This document shows, piece after piece, positions 23,260-32,670 of a stretch of DNA of 64,000 bases. The stretch spans positions 62,001 to 126,000 of the forward strand of contig NZ_CP047146.1 in assembly GCF_009834125.1 (NCBI RefSeq), written 5' to 3'. The position numbers and the translations under genes are program-made. Positions within the stretch are counted from its first letter, which is position 1. Each line of letters begins with the position of its first letter. The notes beneath the pieces are model-generated. The model worked only from the letters and a program-made list of their open reading frames with translations. It was not told the DNA's origin and searched no databases. Origin of the DNA: Streptomyces sp. GS7. GTDB lineage: Bacteria > Actinomycetota > Actinomycetes > Streptomycetales > Streptomycetaceae.

Positions 23260-24747
23260 GTGACCATGACTACAGGAACCGCCGGCGCCGCGAACGCGCA
23301 GCGCATCCGCGAGTTCAAGATGCCCGACGTGGGCGAGGGGCTCACCGAGGCCGAGATCCTCAAGTGGTACGTCAAGACCGGCGACACCGTCACCGACGGC
23401 CAGGTCGTCTGCGAGGTCGAGACCGCCAAGGCCGCCGTCGAACTGCCCATCCCCTACGACGGGGTGGTGCATGCGCTGAACTTCGACGAGGGCACCACCG
23501 TCGACGTCGGCACCGTGATCATCTCGGTCGACACCGACCCGGGGGCCGGGCCCGTCGCGGGGCAGCCGGGCGAGGCCGCCGCGCCCGCCGCCACCGAGGA
23601 GGAGGCCGAGCCGCAGGGCCGGCAGGCGGTGCTGGTCGGTTACGGCGCCGCGCCGGCCTCGACCAAGCGCCGGGCGCGCAAGGTGCAGCCGGCCGTCCCG
23701 GCGCAGCCGGAGCCGGCGACCGCCGGGCTCCAGGCCGAGCTGAACGGACGGACCGCACCCGTCCCGGCGGCCACTCCCGTGATCGTCCCCGAGGCGTCCG
23801 CGGTGCCCGCGGCGCCGGCCCCGGCCGCCGGCCGGCCGCTGGCCAAGCCCCCGGTCCGGAAGCTCGCCAAGGACCTCGGCGTCGATCTGGCGACGGTGGT
23901 CCCGACCGGCGCGGACGGCATCATCACCCGGGACGACGTCTACGCGGCGGCCACTGCGGCAGCGGCCCCGCCGGCAGCTGTGCCCGCCGTCGCCGAGGTG
24001 AGCGCACCGGCCGTGGCGGCGCCCGTCGGGACCTTCGACGCGGCGGCCCGCGAGCGCCGGGTGCCGGTCAAGGGCGTGCGCAAGGCGACCGCTCAGGCGA
24101 TGGTCGCCAGTGCCTTCACCGCGCCGCATGTCACGGAGTTCATCACCGTCGACGTGACCCGCACGATGAAGCTCGTCCAGGAGCTGAAGCGGGACCCGGA
24201 CATGGCTGGGCTGCGGGTCAATCCGCTGCTGCTGGTCGCCAAGGCGTTCCTGGTCGCGCTCAAGCGCCACCCGGAGGTCAACGCGGCCTGGGACGAGGCG
24301 AATCAGGAGATCGTCTACAAGGACTACGTCAACCTCGGGATCGCGGCGGCGACCCCGCGCGGGCTGATCGTCCCCAACATCAAGGACGCGGGCGCCAAGG
24401 CGCTCCCCCAACTCGCCGCGGAACTGGGCGAGCTGGTGGCGACCGCCCGCGAGGGCAAGACCTCACCGGCGGCGATGTCCGGCGGTACGGTCACCATCAC
24501 CAACGTCGGCGTCTTCGGCGTCGACACCGGTACGCCGATCCTCAACCCGGGAGAGTCGGCGATCCTCGCCTTCGGTGCGGTCAAGCTCCAGCCGTGGGTG
24601 CACAAGGGCGAGGTCAAGCCGCGCCACGTCACCACGCTTGCGCTGTCCTTCGATCACCGGCTGATCGACGGGGAGTTGGGCTCGAAGCTTCTCGCGGACA
24701 TCGCGGCGATTCTGGAACGCCCCAAGCGTCTGATCACCTGGGGCTGA
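23260..24747 (+). CDS. bkdC: 2-oxoacid dehydrogenase E2, dihydrolipoyl acyltransferase
   Basis: 495 residues. N-terminal lipoyl domain with the target Lys in CEVETAKAAVE (Lys57), an Ala/Pro linker, a peripheral-subunit-binding domain (VRKLAKDLGVDLATVVPTG, about 195-230), and the acyltransferase core ending LSFDHRLIDGELGSKLL with the catalytic His/Asp. It transfers the acyl group from lipoate to CoA. Only one lipoyl domain is present. GTG 23260 (after AGGAG) and ATG 23266 are both possible starts. No E3 gene follows, so E3 is supplied from elsewhere. Confidence 0.92.
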   Translation: MTMTTGTAGAANAQRIREFKMPDVGEGLTEAEILKWYVKTGDTVTDGQVVCEVETAKAAVELPIPYDGVVHALNFDEGTTVDVGTVIISVDTDPGAGPVAGQPGEAAAPAATEEEAEPQGRQAVLVGYGAAPASTKRRARKVQPAVPAQPEPATAGLQAELNGRTAPVPAATPVIVPEASAVPAAPAPAAGRPLAKPPVRKLAKDLGVDLATVVPTGADGIITRDDVYAAATAAAAPPAAVPAVAEVSAPAVAAPVGTFDAAARERRVPVKGVRKATAQAMVASAFTAPHVTEFITVDVTRTMKLVQELKRDPDMAGLRVNPLLLVAKAFLVALKRHPEVNAAWDEANQEIVYKDYVNLGIAAATPRGLIVPNIKDAGAKALPQLAAELGELVATAREGKTSPAAMSGGTVTITNVGVFGVDTGTPILNPGESAILAFGAVKLQPWVHKGEVKPRHVTTLALSFDHRLIDGELGSKLLADIAAILERPKRLITWG

Positions 24748-24780
24748 GCCGGAGGAGCCCACAGCGGCAGCAGGGGCGGA

Positions 24781-24794
24781 GTTTCACGTGAAAC
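24781..24794. promoter_or_regulatory. parS: parS site 5
   Basis: Perfect GTTTCACGTGAAAC, 34 bp after the E2 stop codon. Confidence 0.9.
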
Positions 24795-24803
24795 GGTCGG
24801 CGA

Positions 24804-24817
24804 GTTTCACGTGAAAC
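24804..24817. promoter_or_regulatory. parS: parS site 6
   Basis: Perfect GTTTCACGTGAAAC, 23 bp centre-to-centre from site 5, in the gap before a small membrane protein gene on the other strand. Confidence 0.9.
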
Positions 24818-24835
24818 ACCGCCCCTCTCCGTTGC

Positions 24836-25012
24836 TCAGCCCCGGATGAGCTCCACGGCGCGACCGAAGTGCGCCACGGGCCCCGTCGGGGTGGACGGAT
24901 CGACCTCTGTGGCGCCGCGGGTCAGTGCGGTGCCCGCCCACACGGTGGCGACGATCAAGGCCAGTACGACGGCGTTCCGGGCGCGGCGGCCGGTGTTCGT
25001 GCTGGGCTGCAT
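24836..25012 (-). CDS. Small single-pass membrane protein
   Basis: 58 residues: a short basic N-terminus (MQPSTNTGRRARN), one hydrophobic helix (AVVLALIVATVWAGTALTRG) and a short polar C-terminus. AGGGGAG lies 6-7 bp before the ATG at 25012; an in-frame TTG at 25018 is nearer to that site and less likely. No family is recognised. Convergent with the bkd operon across a parS pair. Confidence 0.5.
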   Translation of the reverse strand: MQPSTNTGRRARNAVVLALIVATVWAGTALTRGATEVDPSTPTGPVAHFGRAVELIRG

Positions 25013-25219
25013 GGTCAACTCCCCTTGTCCTGCGGAGCCTCATCGACTCCATGCCTCCATTCACCCATGGGATTCCGGCCCGTCCGTACGCGCCAGGTAT
25101 GGACTCTCGTCAGTCTTGAGTCGGACCGGTGGTCCCCCTGGAGTCCCCCTTCGGCCGGGGGCGTGGCCCCGGCCGGAAAGGGTTTGCCGCCGCCGGCCGG
25201 GCTGCCTACGGTCGGCGGG

Positions 25220-26080
25220 GTGAGCAGTCAAACGATCATCCGGCGCTATCGGCCCGCCGATCAGGACGCGGTGACCGACCTGTGGTCCCGCGCCGCACGG
25301 CAGGCGCATCCGTTCATCGAGGGGGAGGGCGGGGGCGAGCGGGCCCGCCTCCTCCGTGAGGTGTATCTCGCTGAGGCCGAGAACTGGGTCGCCGAGCGCG
25401 ACGGCACCGTCATCGGGCTGCTCGGTCTGCTGGGCGGCGGGACCGGCGACGACGCGGGCGCCAAGGTCGGCGGGCTGTTCGTGGCGCCCGAGGCACAGGG
25501 CGGCGGCACCGGGCGGGAGCTGCTGGAGCACGCGGCGGCGCGGTACGGCGCGCTGTCCCTGGAGGTCTTCGAGGAGAACGCCCGCGCCCGCCGCTTCTCC
25601 GCGCACCTGGGCTTCACGGAGCGCGGGCGGCGGACCGACGAGCAGACCGGCCATCCGCTGATCGCCCTGGAGCGCCAGGCGCCGCTGAGGTCGGTGTCCT
25701 GGCTGCACGTCCGCGACGGGCGGCTGCTGAGCGTCCGGACGCGGGGGAACGACACCTTCTACCTCCCGGGCGGCAAGTACGAGCCGGGTGAGACGGCCCG
25801 CGAGGCGCTGTCCCGGGAGCTGTCCGAGGAGCTCGGCCTGCACGTTCCCGTGGCGGAGCTGACCGAGGCGTTCGTCATCCACGCCGTTGCGCATGGCAAG
25901 AACGGCCGGCGGCTGCACATGACCTGCTTCACCGGTGGGCCCCAGGACATCGCTCCGGTCCCCGGCCGGGAGATCGCCGAGTACGCCTGGTTCGACCGTG
26001 AGGGAGCGCGGACGCGATGCGCGCCCGCCCATGGGCAGGTGGTCGAGCGGTTGATCGCCCAGGGGCTGATGCGCGACTGA
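25220..26080 (+). CDS. GNAT acetyltransferase - NUDIX hydrolase fusion
   Basis: 286 residues. N-terminal GNAT fold (IIRRYRPADQDAVTDLW; acetyl-CoA loop APEAQGGGTGRELLEH, about 90-105), then from about 157 a NUDIX domain. The NUDIX box appears as GGKYEPGETAREALSRELSEELG, with all conserved Gly and catalytic Glu residues. Separately each domain is common; fused they suggest an enzyme acting on one metabolite or repairing an acylated nucleotide. The substrate is unknown. The GTG at 25220 is preferred, since upstream frames show no similarity. Confidence 0.8.
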   Translation: MSSQTIIRRYRPADQDAVTDLWSRAARQAHPFIEGEGGGERARLLREVYLAEAENWVAERDGTVIGLLGLLGGGTGDDAGAKVGGLFVAPEAQGGGTGRELLEHAAARYGALSLEVFEENARARRFSAHLGFTERGRRTDEQTGHPLIALERQAPLRSVSWLHVRDGRLLSVRTRGNDTFYLPGGKYEPGETAREALSRELSEELGLHVPVAELTEAFVIHAVAHGKNGRRLHMTCFTGGPQDIAPVPGREIAEYAWFDREGARTRCAPAHGQVVERLIAQGLMRD

Positions 26081-26216
26081 GGCAGGGGCGGCCGGTGACC
26101 GTGCGCGGGCCCCGGCCGCCCGCCCATAACGCCTCTACCAGGACAAACACCCCGTTGATCGTCCGCATCCCGGAATGGGGTGACGGTCGCATACCTGTTG
26201 TATCTATCCTGTGCGC

Positions 26217-26909
26217 ATGCCATCAGCGTCCACGCCCACCGCCCCCACAAGGGAGACCGGTCCCGTTCCCGCCAAACAGCCCCCCGCCGCCGAGCGGGTC
26301 TACGCACACATCAAGGACGCAGTTCTGGAGCGCCGCTACGAGGGCGGAATGCTGCTCACCGAAGGGGAGCTCGCCGACGCCGTGGGGGTGTCGCGCACCC
26401 CGGTGCGCGAGGCGCTGCTGCGGCTGGAGGCCGAGGGGCTGATCAAGCTCTACCCCAAGAAGGGCGCCCTGGTCCTGCCGGTCTCCGCGCAGGAGATCGC
26501 CGACGTCGTCGAGACCCGGCTGCTTGTCGAGAAGCACGCGGCGGCCAAGGCGGTACCCGCGAGCCAGTCGCTGATCGAGGAACTCGGCGCGCTGGTGGAG
26601 ACGATGCGGGAACAGGCCGCGGCCGGCGATCTGGCCGCCGTCTCCGTCACCGACCGCGCCTTCCACGCCGCCATCGTGCGCAGCGCCGGCAACCAGATCC
26701 TGGACCGGCTCTACGAGCAACTGCGCGACCGGCAGCTGCGGATGGGCGTCGCGGTCATGCACGCCCACCCCGACCGGATCGCCAAGAACATCGCCGAGCA
26801 CACGGAAATCCTCGAAGCGCTGCGCGCGGGCGACTCCGACGCGGCCGCCGACGCCGTACAGCGGCACGTCAGCTGGGTCCGCAACCTCGCGCAGGGGGAC
26901 GAGCGATGA
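26217..26909 (+). CDS. GntR-family regulator, FadR/FCD subfamily
   Basis: 230 residues. Winged-helix HTH with YEGGMLLTEGELADAVGVSRTPVREALLRL (about 35-65), then an all-helical FCD ligand-binding domain (VVETRLLVEKHAAAKA, and VTDRAFHAAIVRSAGN with the metal-binding Asp/His). Such regulators respond to small organic acids. It overlaps the downstream MFS gene by 4 bp (ATGA) and very likely controls it. A TATCTA box just upstream and lack of a ribosome site suggest a leaderless transcript from ATG 26217 or GTG 26211. Confidence 0.88.
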   Translation: MPSASTPTAPTRETGPVPAKQPPAAERVYAHIKDAVLERRYEGGMLLTEGELADAVGVSRTPVREALLRLEAEGLIKLYPKKGALVLPVSAQEIADVVETRLLVEKHAAAKAVPASQSLIEELGALVETMREQAAAGDLAAVSVTDRAFHAAIVRSAGNQILDRLYEQLRDRQLRMGVAVMHAHPDRIAKNIAEHTEILEALRAGDSDAAADAVQRHVSWVRNLAQGDER

Positions 26910-28252
26910 GCGGCGGCACCGACACCACCGCCGGCGGTGGCATAGGTGGGGGCGCCGCCCGGCTGCTGCCCTCGGACCCGCCCGGCGGCCGCAGGGCGAT
27001 GGCCGTCTGGGGCATCGGCGTCGCGGTCTACTTCGTCGCGATCACCTACCGCACGAGCCTGGGCGTGGCCGGCCTGGACGCCGCCGTGCGCTTCCACATC
27101 AACGCCTCGGCGCTGTCCACCTTCTCGATCCTCCAGCTGCTGGTGTACGCGGGCATGCAGATACCCGTCGGCCTGCTGGTCGACCGGCTCGGCGCCAAAA
27201 AGGTGCTGACCCTCGGCGTTGTCCTCTACACCGTCGGGCAGTTCGGCTTCGCGCTCTCCGCGACGTACACCATGGCGCTCGGCTCGCGCGCGCTGCTCGG
27301 CTGCGGGGACGCGATGACCTTCATCAGCGTGCTGCGACTGGGCTCCCGGTGGTTCCCGGCCCGCCGCGGCCCGATGATCGCGCAGATCGCCGCGCTCGTC
27401 GGCATGGCGGGCAACCTGATCTCCACCCTCGTCCTGGCCCGGCTGCTGCACACCTTCGGCTGGACGACGACCTTCGCTGGCAGCGCGCTGGGCGGGGTCG
27501 CCGTACTGGTCCTGCTGCTGCTCTTCCTCAAGGACCACCCCGAGGGCTTCGCGCCGCCGCCCGCTGCCGCCGAGCACAGCGGAGCCGCGTTCGTCCGCCG
27601 GCAGATCGCGGACGCCTGGCGCGAGCCGGGCACCCGGCTGGGGATGTGGGTGCACTTCACCACCCAGTTCCCGGCGATGGTCTTCCTGCTGCTGTGGGGA
27701 CTCCCGTTCCTCGTCCAGGCGCAGGGCCTCTCCCGCGGCACCGCCGGTGAACTGCTCACGCTCGTGGTGCTCTCCAACATGGGCGTGGGCCTGGTCTACG
27801 GGCAGGTCATCGCCCGCCACCACGCGGCCCGCACGCCGCTGGCCCTGAGCACCGTCGCCGCCACCGCCCTGCTGTGGGCCCTCACCGTGTGCTGGCCGGC
27901 CGCGCACGCCCCGATGTGGCTGCTGGTCATGCTCTGTGTGGTGCTGGGTGCCTGCGGTCCCGCCTCGATGATCGGCTTCGACTTCGCCCGGCCCGCCAAC
28001 CCGCCGGAGCGCCAGGGCACCGCATCCGGCATCGTCAACATGGGCGGCTTCACCGCCTCGATGACGACCCTGCTGGCCATCGGCGTCCTCCTGGACGCCA
28101 CGGGCGAGAACTACCGGATCGCCTTCTCCTCGGTCTTCGTCCTGGAGGCCATCGGCCTCTCGCAGATCCTGCGGTTGCGCCGGCGCGCGGCACGGCGCGA
28201 GCGGGAGCGGCTGGTCGTCAGCAGGGTGGAGGCGGTGCACGTCCCGGCGTGA
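26906..28252 (+). CDS. MFS transporter
   Basis: 448 residues with about 12 TM segments and the MFS loop motif GLLVDRLGAKKVLT between TM2 and TM3. The fold resembles the NarK/YihN and hexuronate-type transporter clades (VRFHINASALSTFSILQLLVYAGMQIPVG). The substrate is unknown. It is translationally coupled to the GntR gene, which suggests substrate-induced uptake or export. Arg-rich C-terminus. Confidence 0.85.
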   Translation: MSGGTDTTAGGGIGGGAARLLPSDPPGGRRAMAVWGIGVAVYFVAITYRTSLGVAGLDAAVRFHINASALSTFSILQLLVYAGMQIPVGLLVDRLGAKKVLTLGVVLYTVGQFGFALSATYTMALGSRALLGCGDAMTFISVLRLGSRWFPARRGPMIAQIAALVGMAGNLISTLVLARLLHTFGWTTTFAGSALGGVAVLVLLLLFLKDHPEGFAPPPAAAEHSGAAFVRRQIADAWREPGTRLGMWVHFTTQFPAMVFLLLWGLPFLVQAQGLSRGTAGELLTLVVLSNMGVGLVYGQVIARHHAARTPLALSTVAATALLWALTVCWPAAHAPMWLLVMLCVVLGACGPASMIGFDFARPANPPERQGTASGIVNMGGFTASMTTLLAIGVLLDATGENYRIAFSSVFVLEAIGLSQILRLRRRAARRERERLVVSRVEAVHVPA

Positions 28253-28357
28253 GGGGGGCCGGTGCCGTGGGTCGAAGTGCCCAGGAGTGCCGTCCGGGAA
28301 TGATCCATCTCCCGCAAAACGCCCGGGAGTTGGCGGATCGAGTCGGGAGCGGCTCCG

Positions 28358-28371
28358 GTTTCACGTGAAAC
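28358..28371. promoter_or_regulatory. parS: parS site 7
   Basis: Perfect GTTTCACGTGAAAC in the convergent gap between the MFS gene and the maleylpyruvate isomerase-family gene. Confidence 0.9.
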
Positions 28372-28380
28372 CGGCAGGCC

Positions 28381-28394
28381 GTTTCACGTGAAAC
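28381..28394. promoter_or_regulatory. parS: parS site 8
   Basis: Perfect GTTTCACGTGAAAC, 23 bp centre-to-centre from site 7, the same spacing as sites 5 and 6. The remainder of gap 28253-28601 shows no gene. Confidence 0.9.
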
Positions 28395-28601
28395 GGCCAA
28401 CTCCCCGCGTGCTGTCCGGTCGACAGGCAGCGGCCTGGGCGCAGCGGGGCTGCGCCTGCGCGCTTCCGTGTTGCCGCGTCTTTGCGTTCTGCGTTGTCGT
28501 GGTTCCGCGTTGTGTGATCGTGCAGTTCCGCGATGTTGCGCCCAGGGGGACGCCCCGTCAGGATGACCCGTTCCCGCCGGGGCGCGCTGCCGGGGAGCCC
28601 G

Positions 28602-29426
28602 CTACGGCGTCACCGCGAAGTGGTCGAGGATGGCCTGGGCCAGCTCGTGGTCCCCGTCGATCTTGATCTGCCCGGCGATGGCCGCCGGGCGGACCCGGCC
28701 GCAGGCCAGCCGGTGGAAGGCATCCCAGTCCATGGCCAGTGTCACCGTCGGGCCGAGCGAGACGCTGCCGTCGATCGTCGCCTTGCCGTCGGCGCCGACC
28801 CGCACCGTGCGCATGAACTCCACCGGGCCGGTGATGTCGAAGACGACGGCCGAATCGGCGGGCGCCTGCGCCCTCTTCGCGACGATGCCGGGCAGCACCC
28901 GCACCAGCAGATCGCGGGCCACATGCGCGCCGGGGGAGTCGGGATTGCCGGGCTTGCCGAGCGCCCGGCGCAGATCCTGCTCGTGCACCCAGACGTCGAA
29001 CGCCCGCTGCTCCAGTACGAATTCCAGCGTCCGCTCCTCGCCGAGCGGGCTGCGCACCACGGCGTCCGGCTGGCGGGACTCGTTGCGCAGCTGCCGGGAC
29101 CGCCGGATGACGGTGTATTCGAGCTCGCTGAGCATTTCCGGTGCGGTGTGGTGCCGGCGGACGTCGACCTGGACCTCCATGCGGCGGGCCGACTCGCTCC
29201 GTACGTGGTAGAGGTCGCGCGGCAGGGTGTGGATCGGCCGCGGGTCGCCCAGCATCTCGCATTCCAGACCGATGACGTGGGAGACGACGTCGCGTACGGA
29301 CCATCCTGGGAGGTCTGTCGCCCTGCTCCACTCACCCTCGACGAGCGGCGTCACCAGCTCGGTTATCGCTTCTATGGAATGCGTCCAGGCATCGATGGAG
29401 GACTGAAGGCTGGGATGGACGGTCAC
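28602..29426 (-). CDS. Maleylpyruvate isomerase family mycothiol-dependent enzyme
   Basis: 274 residues. N-terminal DinB-like four-helix domain (LPGWSVRDVVSHVIGLECEMLG) of the MDMPI type with the metal His, and a C-terminal SCP2/MDMPI-C-like domain ending IKIDGDHELAQAILDHFAVTP. The family uses mycothiol, the actinobacterial thiol, in metal-dependent isomerisation or transfer. The exact substrate is unknown and most paralogues are uncharacterised. Confidence 0.85.
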   Translation of the reverse strand: MTVHPSLQSSIDAWTHSIEAITELVTPLVEGEWSRATDLPGWSVRDVVSHVIGLECEMLGDPRPIHTLPRDLYHVRSESARRMEVQVDVRRHHTAPEMLSELEYTVIRRSRQLRNESRQPDAVVRSPLGEERTLEFVLEQRAFDVWVHEQDLRRALGKPGNPDSPGAHVARDLLVRVLPGIVAKRAQAPADSAVVFDITGPVEFMRTVRVGADGKATIDGSVSLGPTVTLAMDWDAFHRLACGRVRPAAIAGQIKIDGDHELAQAILDHFAVTP

Positions 29427-29664
29427 GGGACCCCTCGGACGGTTCGTACGCGGGCTGCTGTCTGTGCAGTTAAGTTACTTTGCGCACGGGCACCCCGGCA
29501 GTGCTTTCGGGTCACCATCGTAGGTGGATGTTTGACGGCGGAGCCGTTCGAAAGCTTTGGCGGTGGTACTGTGCGCGGTTCGCCGCCCCCGAACGGTGCG
29601 TAACGGGCTAAATCGGTCAATTCCCTTCGCGGGCGGGAGGCTTGGCCGTGCCCGCCCCGAGCCC

Positions 29665-29999
29665 TCAGCCGTCCCCGCGCTCCCGCTCGGTCATCCGGAT
29701 CACGCACACCGCGATGGCGATCAGCAGCGGCGGATCGGCGTCCTCCCGTACGGCGTCGACCGCATAGGTGTCGCGTACGGTGAGCCGGCGCCGGGAGATC
29801 TCGGCGAGCAGCTCGCCGTCGCACTCGACCGCGGACTCCCGGTCCAGGATCTTGCCGCCGACGTCCGGCTCGGTCCCGTCGACCGGCTCCACGCGGTAGT
29901 GGTGGCGCAGCGGCGACAGTCCTCACCGATGCCGAAGATCCGGTCGTGCACGACGTACTTGCGGGAGCGCGGGGAGTGGTCCCCGTGGGATCGCGGCAT
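29665..29999 (-). pseudogene. LURP-one/scramblase-like gene, internally deleted
   Basis: The first frame from ATG 29999 reads RKYVVHDRIFGIGED, the typical opening of LURP-one-related (tubby-like) proteins, then goes off. A second frame supplies the typical ending: HYRVEPVDGTEPDVGGKILD, ECDGELLAEISRRRLTVRD and DADPPLLIAIAVCVI. About 70 central residues and the reading-frame continuity are lost by an internal deletion at about 29905-29920. Non-functional. Confidence 0.75.
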
Positions 30000-30063
30000 G
30001 GGTGAGGTGTTCCCCACGGCCCCTGCGGAATGCGGACGCACCGGGGTGACGTTGAATGTCCAC

Positions 30064-31872
30064 ATGGCTTCACGTGCGCGCGTCCGGGCCCCCGAGCTGA
30101 TCGGCAAGGGCGGTTGGCTCAACACCGGCGGAAAAGATCTCACCCTCTCCGACCTGCGAGGACGCATTGTCATCCTCGACTTCTGGACCTTCTGCTGTGT
30201 GAACTGCCTGCATGTCCTGGACGAGCTGCGGGAGCTGGAGGAGCGGCACCGCGACTCGGTCGTGATCATCGGCGTGCACTCCCCGAAGTTCGTGCACGAG
30301 GCCGAGCACCAGGCGGTCGTGGACGCCGTCGAGCGGTACGGCGTCGAGCACCCGGTCCTCGACGACCCCGAGCTGGCGACCTGGAAGCAGTACGCGGTGC
30401 GGGCCTGGCCGACGCTCGTGGTGATCGATCCCGAGGGCTATGTGGTCGCCCAGCACGCGGGTGAGGGCCATGCGCACGCCATCGAGAAGCTCGTCGAGGA
30501 GCTGGTCGCCGAACACGGCGCCAAGGGCACCCTCCGGCGCGGCGACGGCCCGTACGTACCGCCGGAGCCGGTCGCCACCGACCTGCGGTTCCCCGGCAAG
30601 GCGGTACGGCTGCCCGGCGGCACCTTCCTCGTCTCCGACACCACCCGGCATCAGCTGGTGGAGCTGGCGGCCGACGGCGAGCAGGTGCTGCGCCGGATCG
30701 GGACCGGCGAGCGCGGGCTGGGCCCGGACTCCTTCAACGAGCCGCAGGGCCTGGCGCTGCTGCCCGACGGCACGGTCGCCGTCGCGGACACCGTCAACCA
30801 CGCCATCCGGGTCTTCGACCCCCGCAGCGGTGCGCTGGAGACGGTGGCCGGCACCGGCAGGCAGTGGTGGCAGGGTTCGCCGTCCTCCGGGCCGGCCCGC
30901 GAGGTGGACCTCTCCTCGCCGTGGGACCTCGCCTGGTGGCAGGACCGGCTGTGGATCGCGATGGCCGGCGTGCACCAGCTGTGGACGTACGACCCGGCGG
31001 ACGGCACGGTCGCCGTCGCGGCCGGCACCACCAACGAGGGGCTGGTGGACGGGCCCGCCGAACAGGCGTGGTTCGCCCAGCCCTCCGGGCTCGCGGCGGG
31101 CGGCGACCGGCTGTGGATCGCCGACTCGGAGACCAGCGCGGTGCGCTGGATCGAGCGGGCGGCGGACGGCGACGGCCATGTGGTCCACACGGCCGTCGGC
31201 ACCGGGCTCTTCGACTTCGGGCACCGCGACGGCGCCGCCGCGCAGGCCCTGTTCCAGCACCCGCTGGGCGTCACCGCGCTGCCCGACGGCTCGGTCGCCG
31301 TCGCGGACACCTACAACCACGCACTGCGCCGCTTCGACCCCGCGAGCGGCGAGGTGACGACGCTCGCGACCGATCTGCGGGAACCGTCCGCGGCGGTGCT
31401 CGCCGACGACGACATCGTGGTCGTGGAGTCCGCGCGGCACCGGCTGACCCGCCTGCGGCTGCCCGAAGAGGCGGTACGCGTCGAGGCGGTGGCCCACCGC
31501 ACCCGGCGCGCGGCCACCGACGTCGCCCCGGGCAGCCTCCGCCTGGACGTGGTCTTCCAGGCCCCGGCCGGCCAGAAGCTCGACACCCGCTACGGCCCCT
31601 CGACGCGGCTGCTCGTCAGTGCGACGCCGCCGGAGCTGCTCGCCGACGGTGCCGGTGCGGGCACCGATCTCGCCCGGGACCTGGTGCTGGCGGACGGTGT
31701 CACCGAGGGCGTGCTGCATGTCTCGGCGATGGCCGCGTCCTGCGACGACGCCCCGGACGTCGAGTACCCGGCCTGCCATGTGCACCAGCAGGACTGGGGC
31801 GTTCCGGTCCGGGTCACCGACGGCGGCGTGGCCCGGCTGGGGCTCGTCCTGGCGGGGCTGGACGCCGAGTAG
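30064..31872 (+). CDS. Thioredoxin-like domain / NHL beta-propeller protein
   Basis: 602 residues. N-terminal TlpA/AhpC-type thioredoxin fold with redox motif DFWTFCCVNCLHVLDEL (CVNC, about residues 46-49). From about 190 an NHL-repeat propeller with repeated units such as EPQGLALLPDGTVAVADTVNHAIRVF and HPLGVTALPDGSVAVADTYNHALRRF. The layout matches the NHLRC2-like family. No signal peptide is seen, so it is cytoplasmic. The function in bacteria is not established. Upstream GTG 30046 is an alternative start. Confidence 0.85.
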   Translation: MASRARVRAPELIGKGGWLNTGGKDLTLSDLRGRIVILDFWTFCCVNCLHVLDELRELEERHRDSVVIIGVHSPKFVHEAEHQAVVDAVERYGVEHPVLDDPELATWKQYAVRAWPTLVVIDPEGYVVAQHAGEGHAHAIEKLVEELVAEHGAKGTLRRGDGPYVPPEPVATDLRFPGKAVRLPGGTFLVSDTTRHQLVELAADGEQVLRRIGTGERGLGPDSFNEPQGLALLPDGTVAVADTVNHAIRVFDPRSGALETVAGTGRQWWQGSPSSGPAREVDLSSPWDLAWWQDRLWIAMAGVHQLWTYDPADGTVAVAAGTTNEGLVDGPAEQAWFAQPSGLAAGGDRLWIADSETSAVRWIERAADGDGHVVHTAVGTGLFDFGHRDGAAAQALFQHPLGVTALPDGSVAVADTYNHALRRFDPASGEVTTLATDLREPSAAVLADDDIVVVESARHRLTRLRLPEEAVRVEAVAHRTRRAATDVAPGSLRLDVVFQAPAGQKLDTRYGPSTRLLVSATPPELLADGAGAGTDLARDLVLADGVTEGVLHVSAMAASCDDAPDVEYPACHVHQQDWGVPVRVTDGGVARLGLVLAGLDAE

Positions 31873-31924
31873 CCCGGAAAACCGCGTGGTCCCGGCCCCG
31901 GTGGCCGGGGCCGCCCGTGCGCGG

Positions 31925-32527
31925 TCAGTCGCCGACGCCGGCTTCCAGCCTGGCCCCGGCCAGGCTGCTGTTCCAGTCGCTGACCCTGCTCTGGCCGACG
32001 GAGATGACGTCGCGCTTCTCGGTGAAGTCGAACGTCACCGGCGACCCGGTGGACCGTGCGAACCGGATGGCCACGTTCTCCTGCCGGGTGCCCAGCGCGG
32101 CGGGGGTGTTGGTCGGGACGACCGCGTAGGCGGTGTCGCGGGGGCGGAGGGTGACCTGGTGGTTCGATCCCGCCTTCACCGGCGGCAGCGGGGTCTTCGC
32201 CTGGTTGAAGGACAGCAGTGGCGCGCCGTACAGCGTGCAGCTCAGCGTGCTGGAGGAGTTCCGGTACCGCACGGTGACGTATCCCTTGGGACCCGTCTGC
32301 TGGCCGAACTGGAGCCGGGACGTGGAGAGGGAGCAGTACGTCGTACGGCCGTTGCGACGGCTCGCGGTGCCCGCACCGCCGATGACGTGGTGCGTGCTCC
32401 GGGAGGCCGTGGACGAACTCCGGTGGGTTTTCGAGCTCTTGCAGCCGGTCAGGGCGAGTGAGCCGGCGAGTCCGAGGGCCAGCGCGGCGTAGGCGGCGGA
32501 GCGGCGGCGGGTGCGGCGTGCGGTCAT
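31925..32527 (-). CDS. DUF4232-like lipoprotein
   Basis: 200 residues. Arg-rich n-region, hydrophobic h-region and lipobox SLALTGC at about residue 27-29, marking a lipoprotein. The mature part has a beta-rich DUF4232-type domain: CSLSTSRLQFGQQTGPKGYV, YRNSSSTLSCTLYGAPLLSF, then VAIRFARSTGSPVTF. The paired Cys probably form a disulfide. GGGGGAA lies before ATG 32527. It shares domain type with the lipoprotein at 34961-35794. Confidence 0.75.
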   Translation of the reverse strand: MTARRTRRRSAAYAALALGLAGSLALTGCKSSKTHRSSSTASRSTHHVIGGAGTASRRNGRTTYCSLSTSRLQFGQQTGPKGYVTVRYRNSSSTLSCTLYGAPLLSFNQAKTPLPPVKAGSNHQVTLRPRDTAYAVVPTNTPAALGTRQENVAIRFARSTGSPVTFDFTEKRDVISVGQSRVSDWNSSLAGARLEAGVGD

Positions 32528-32670
32528 GAGTGGTTCCCCCTGGGAGTCGCTGCGGTCAGGTGTCTCCGGCTGCCATGGCGTCGCCACGATAGTCACCGGG
32601 GCTCACATGAACAGCGCGGGTGCGTTCCGGGCCGGCATCCGTACGCGGTGGCCGGGGTACGGCCGGACGT

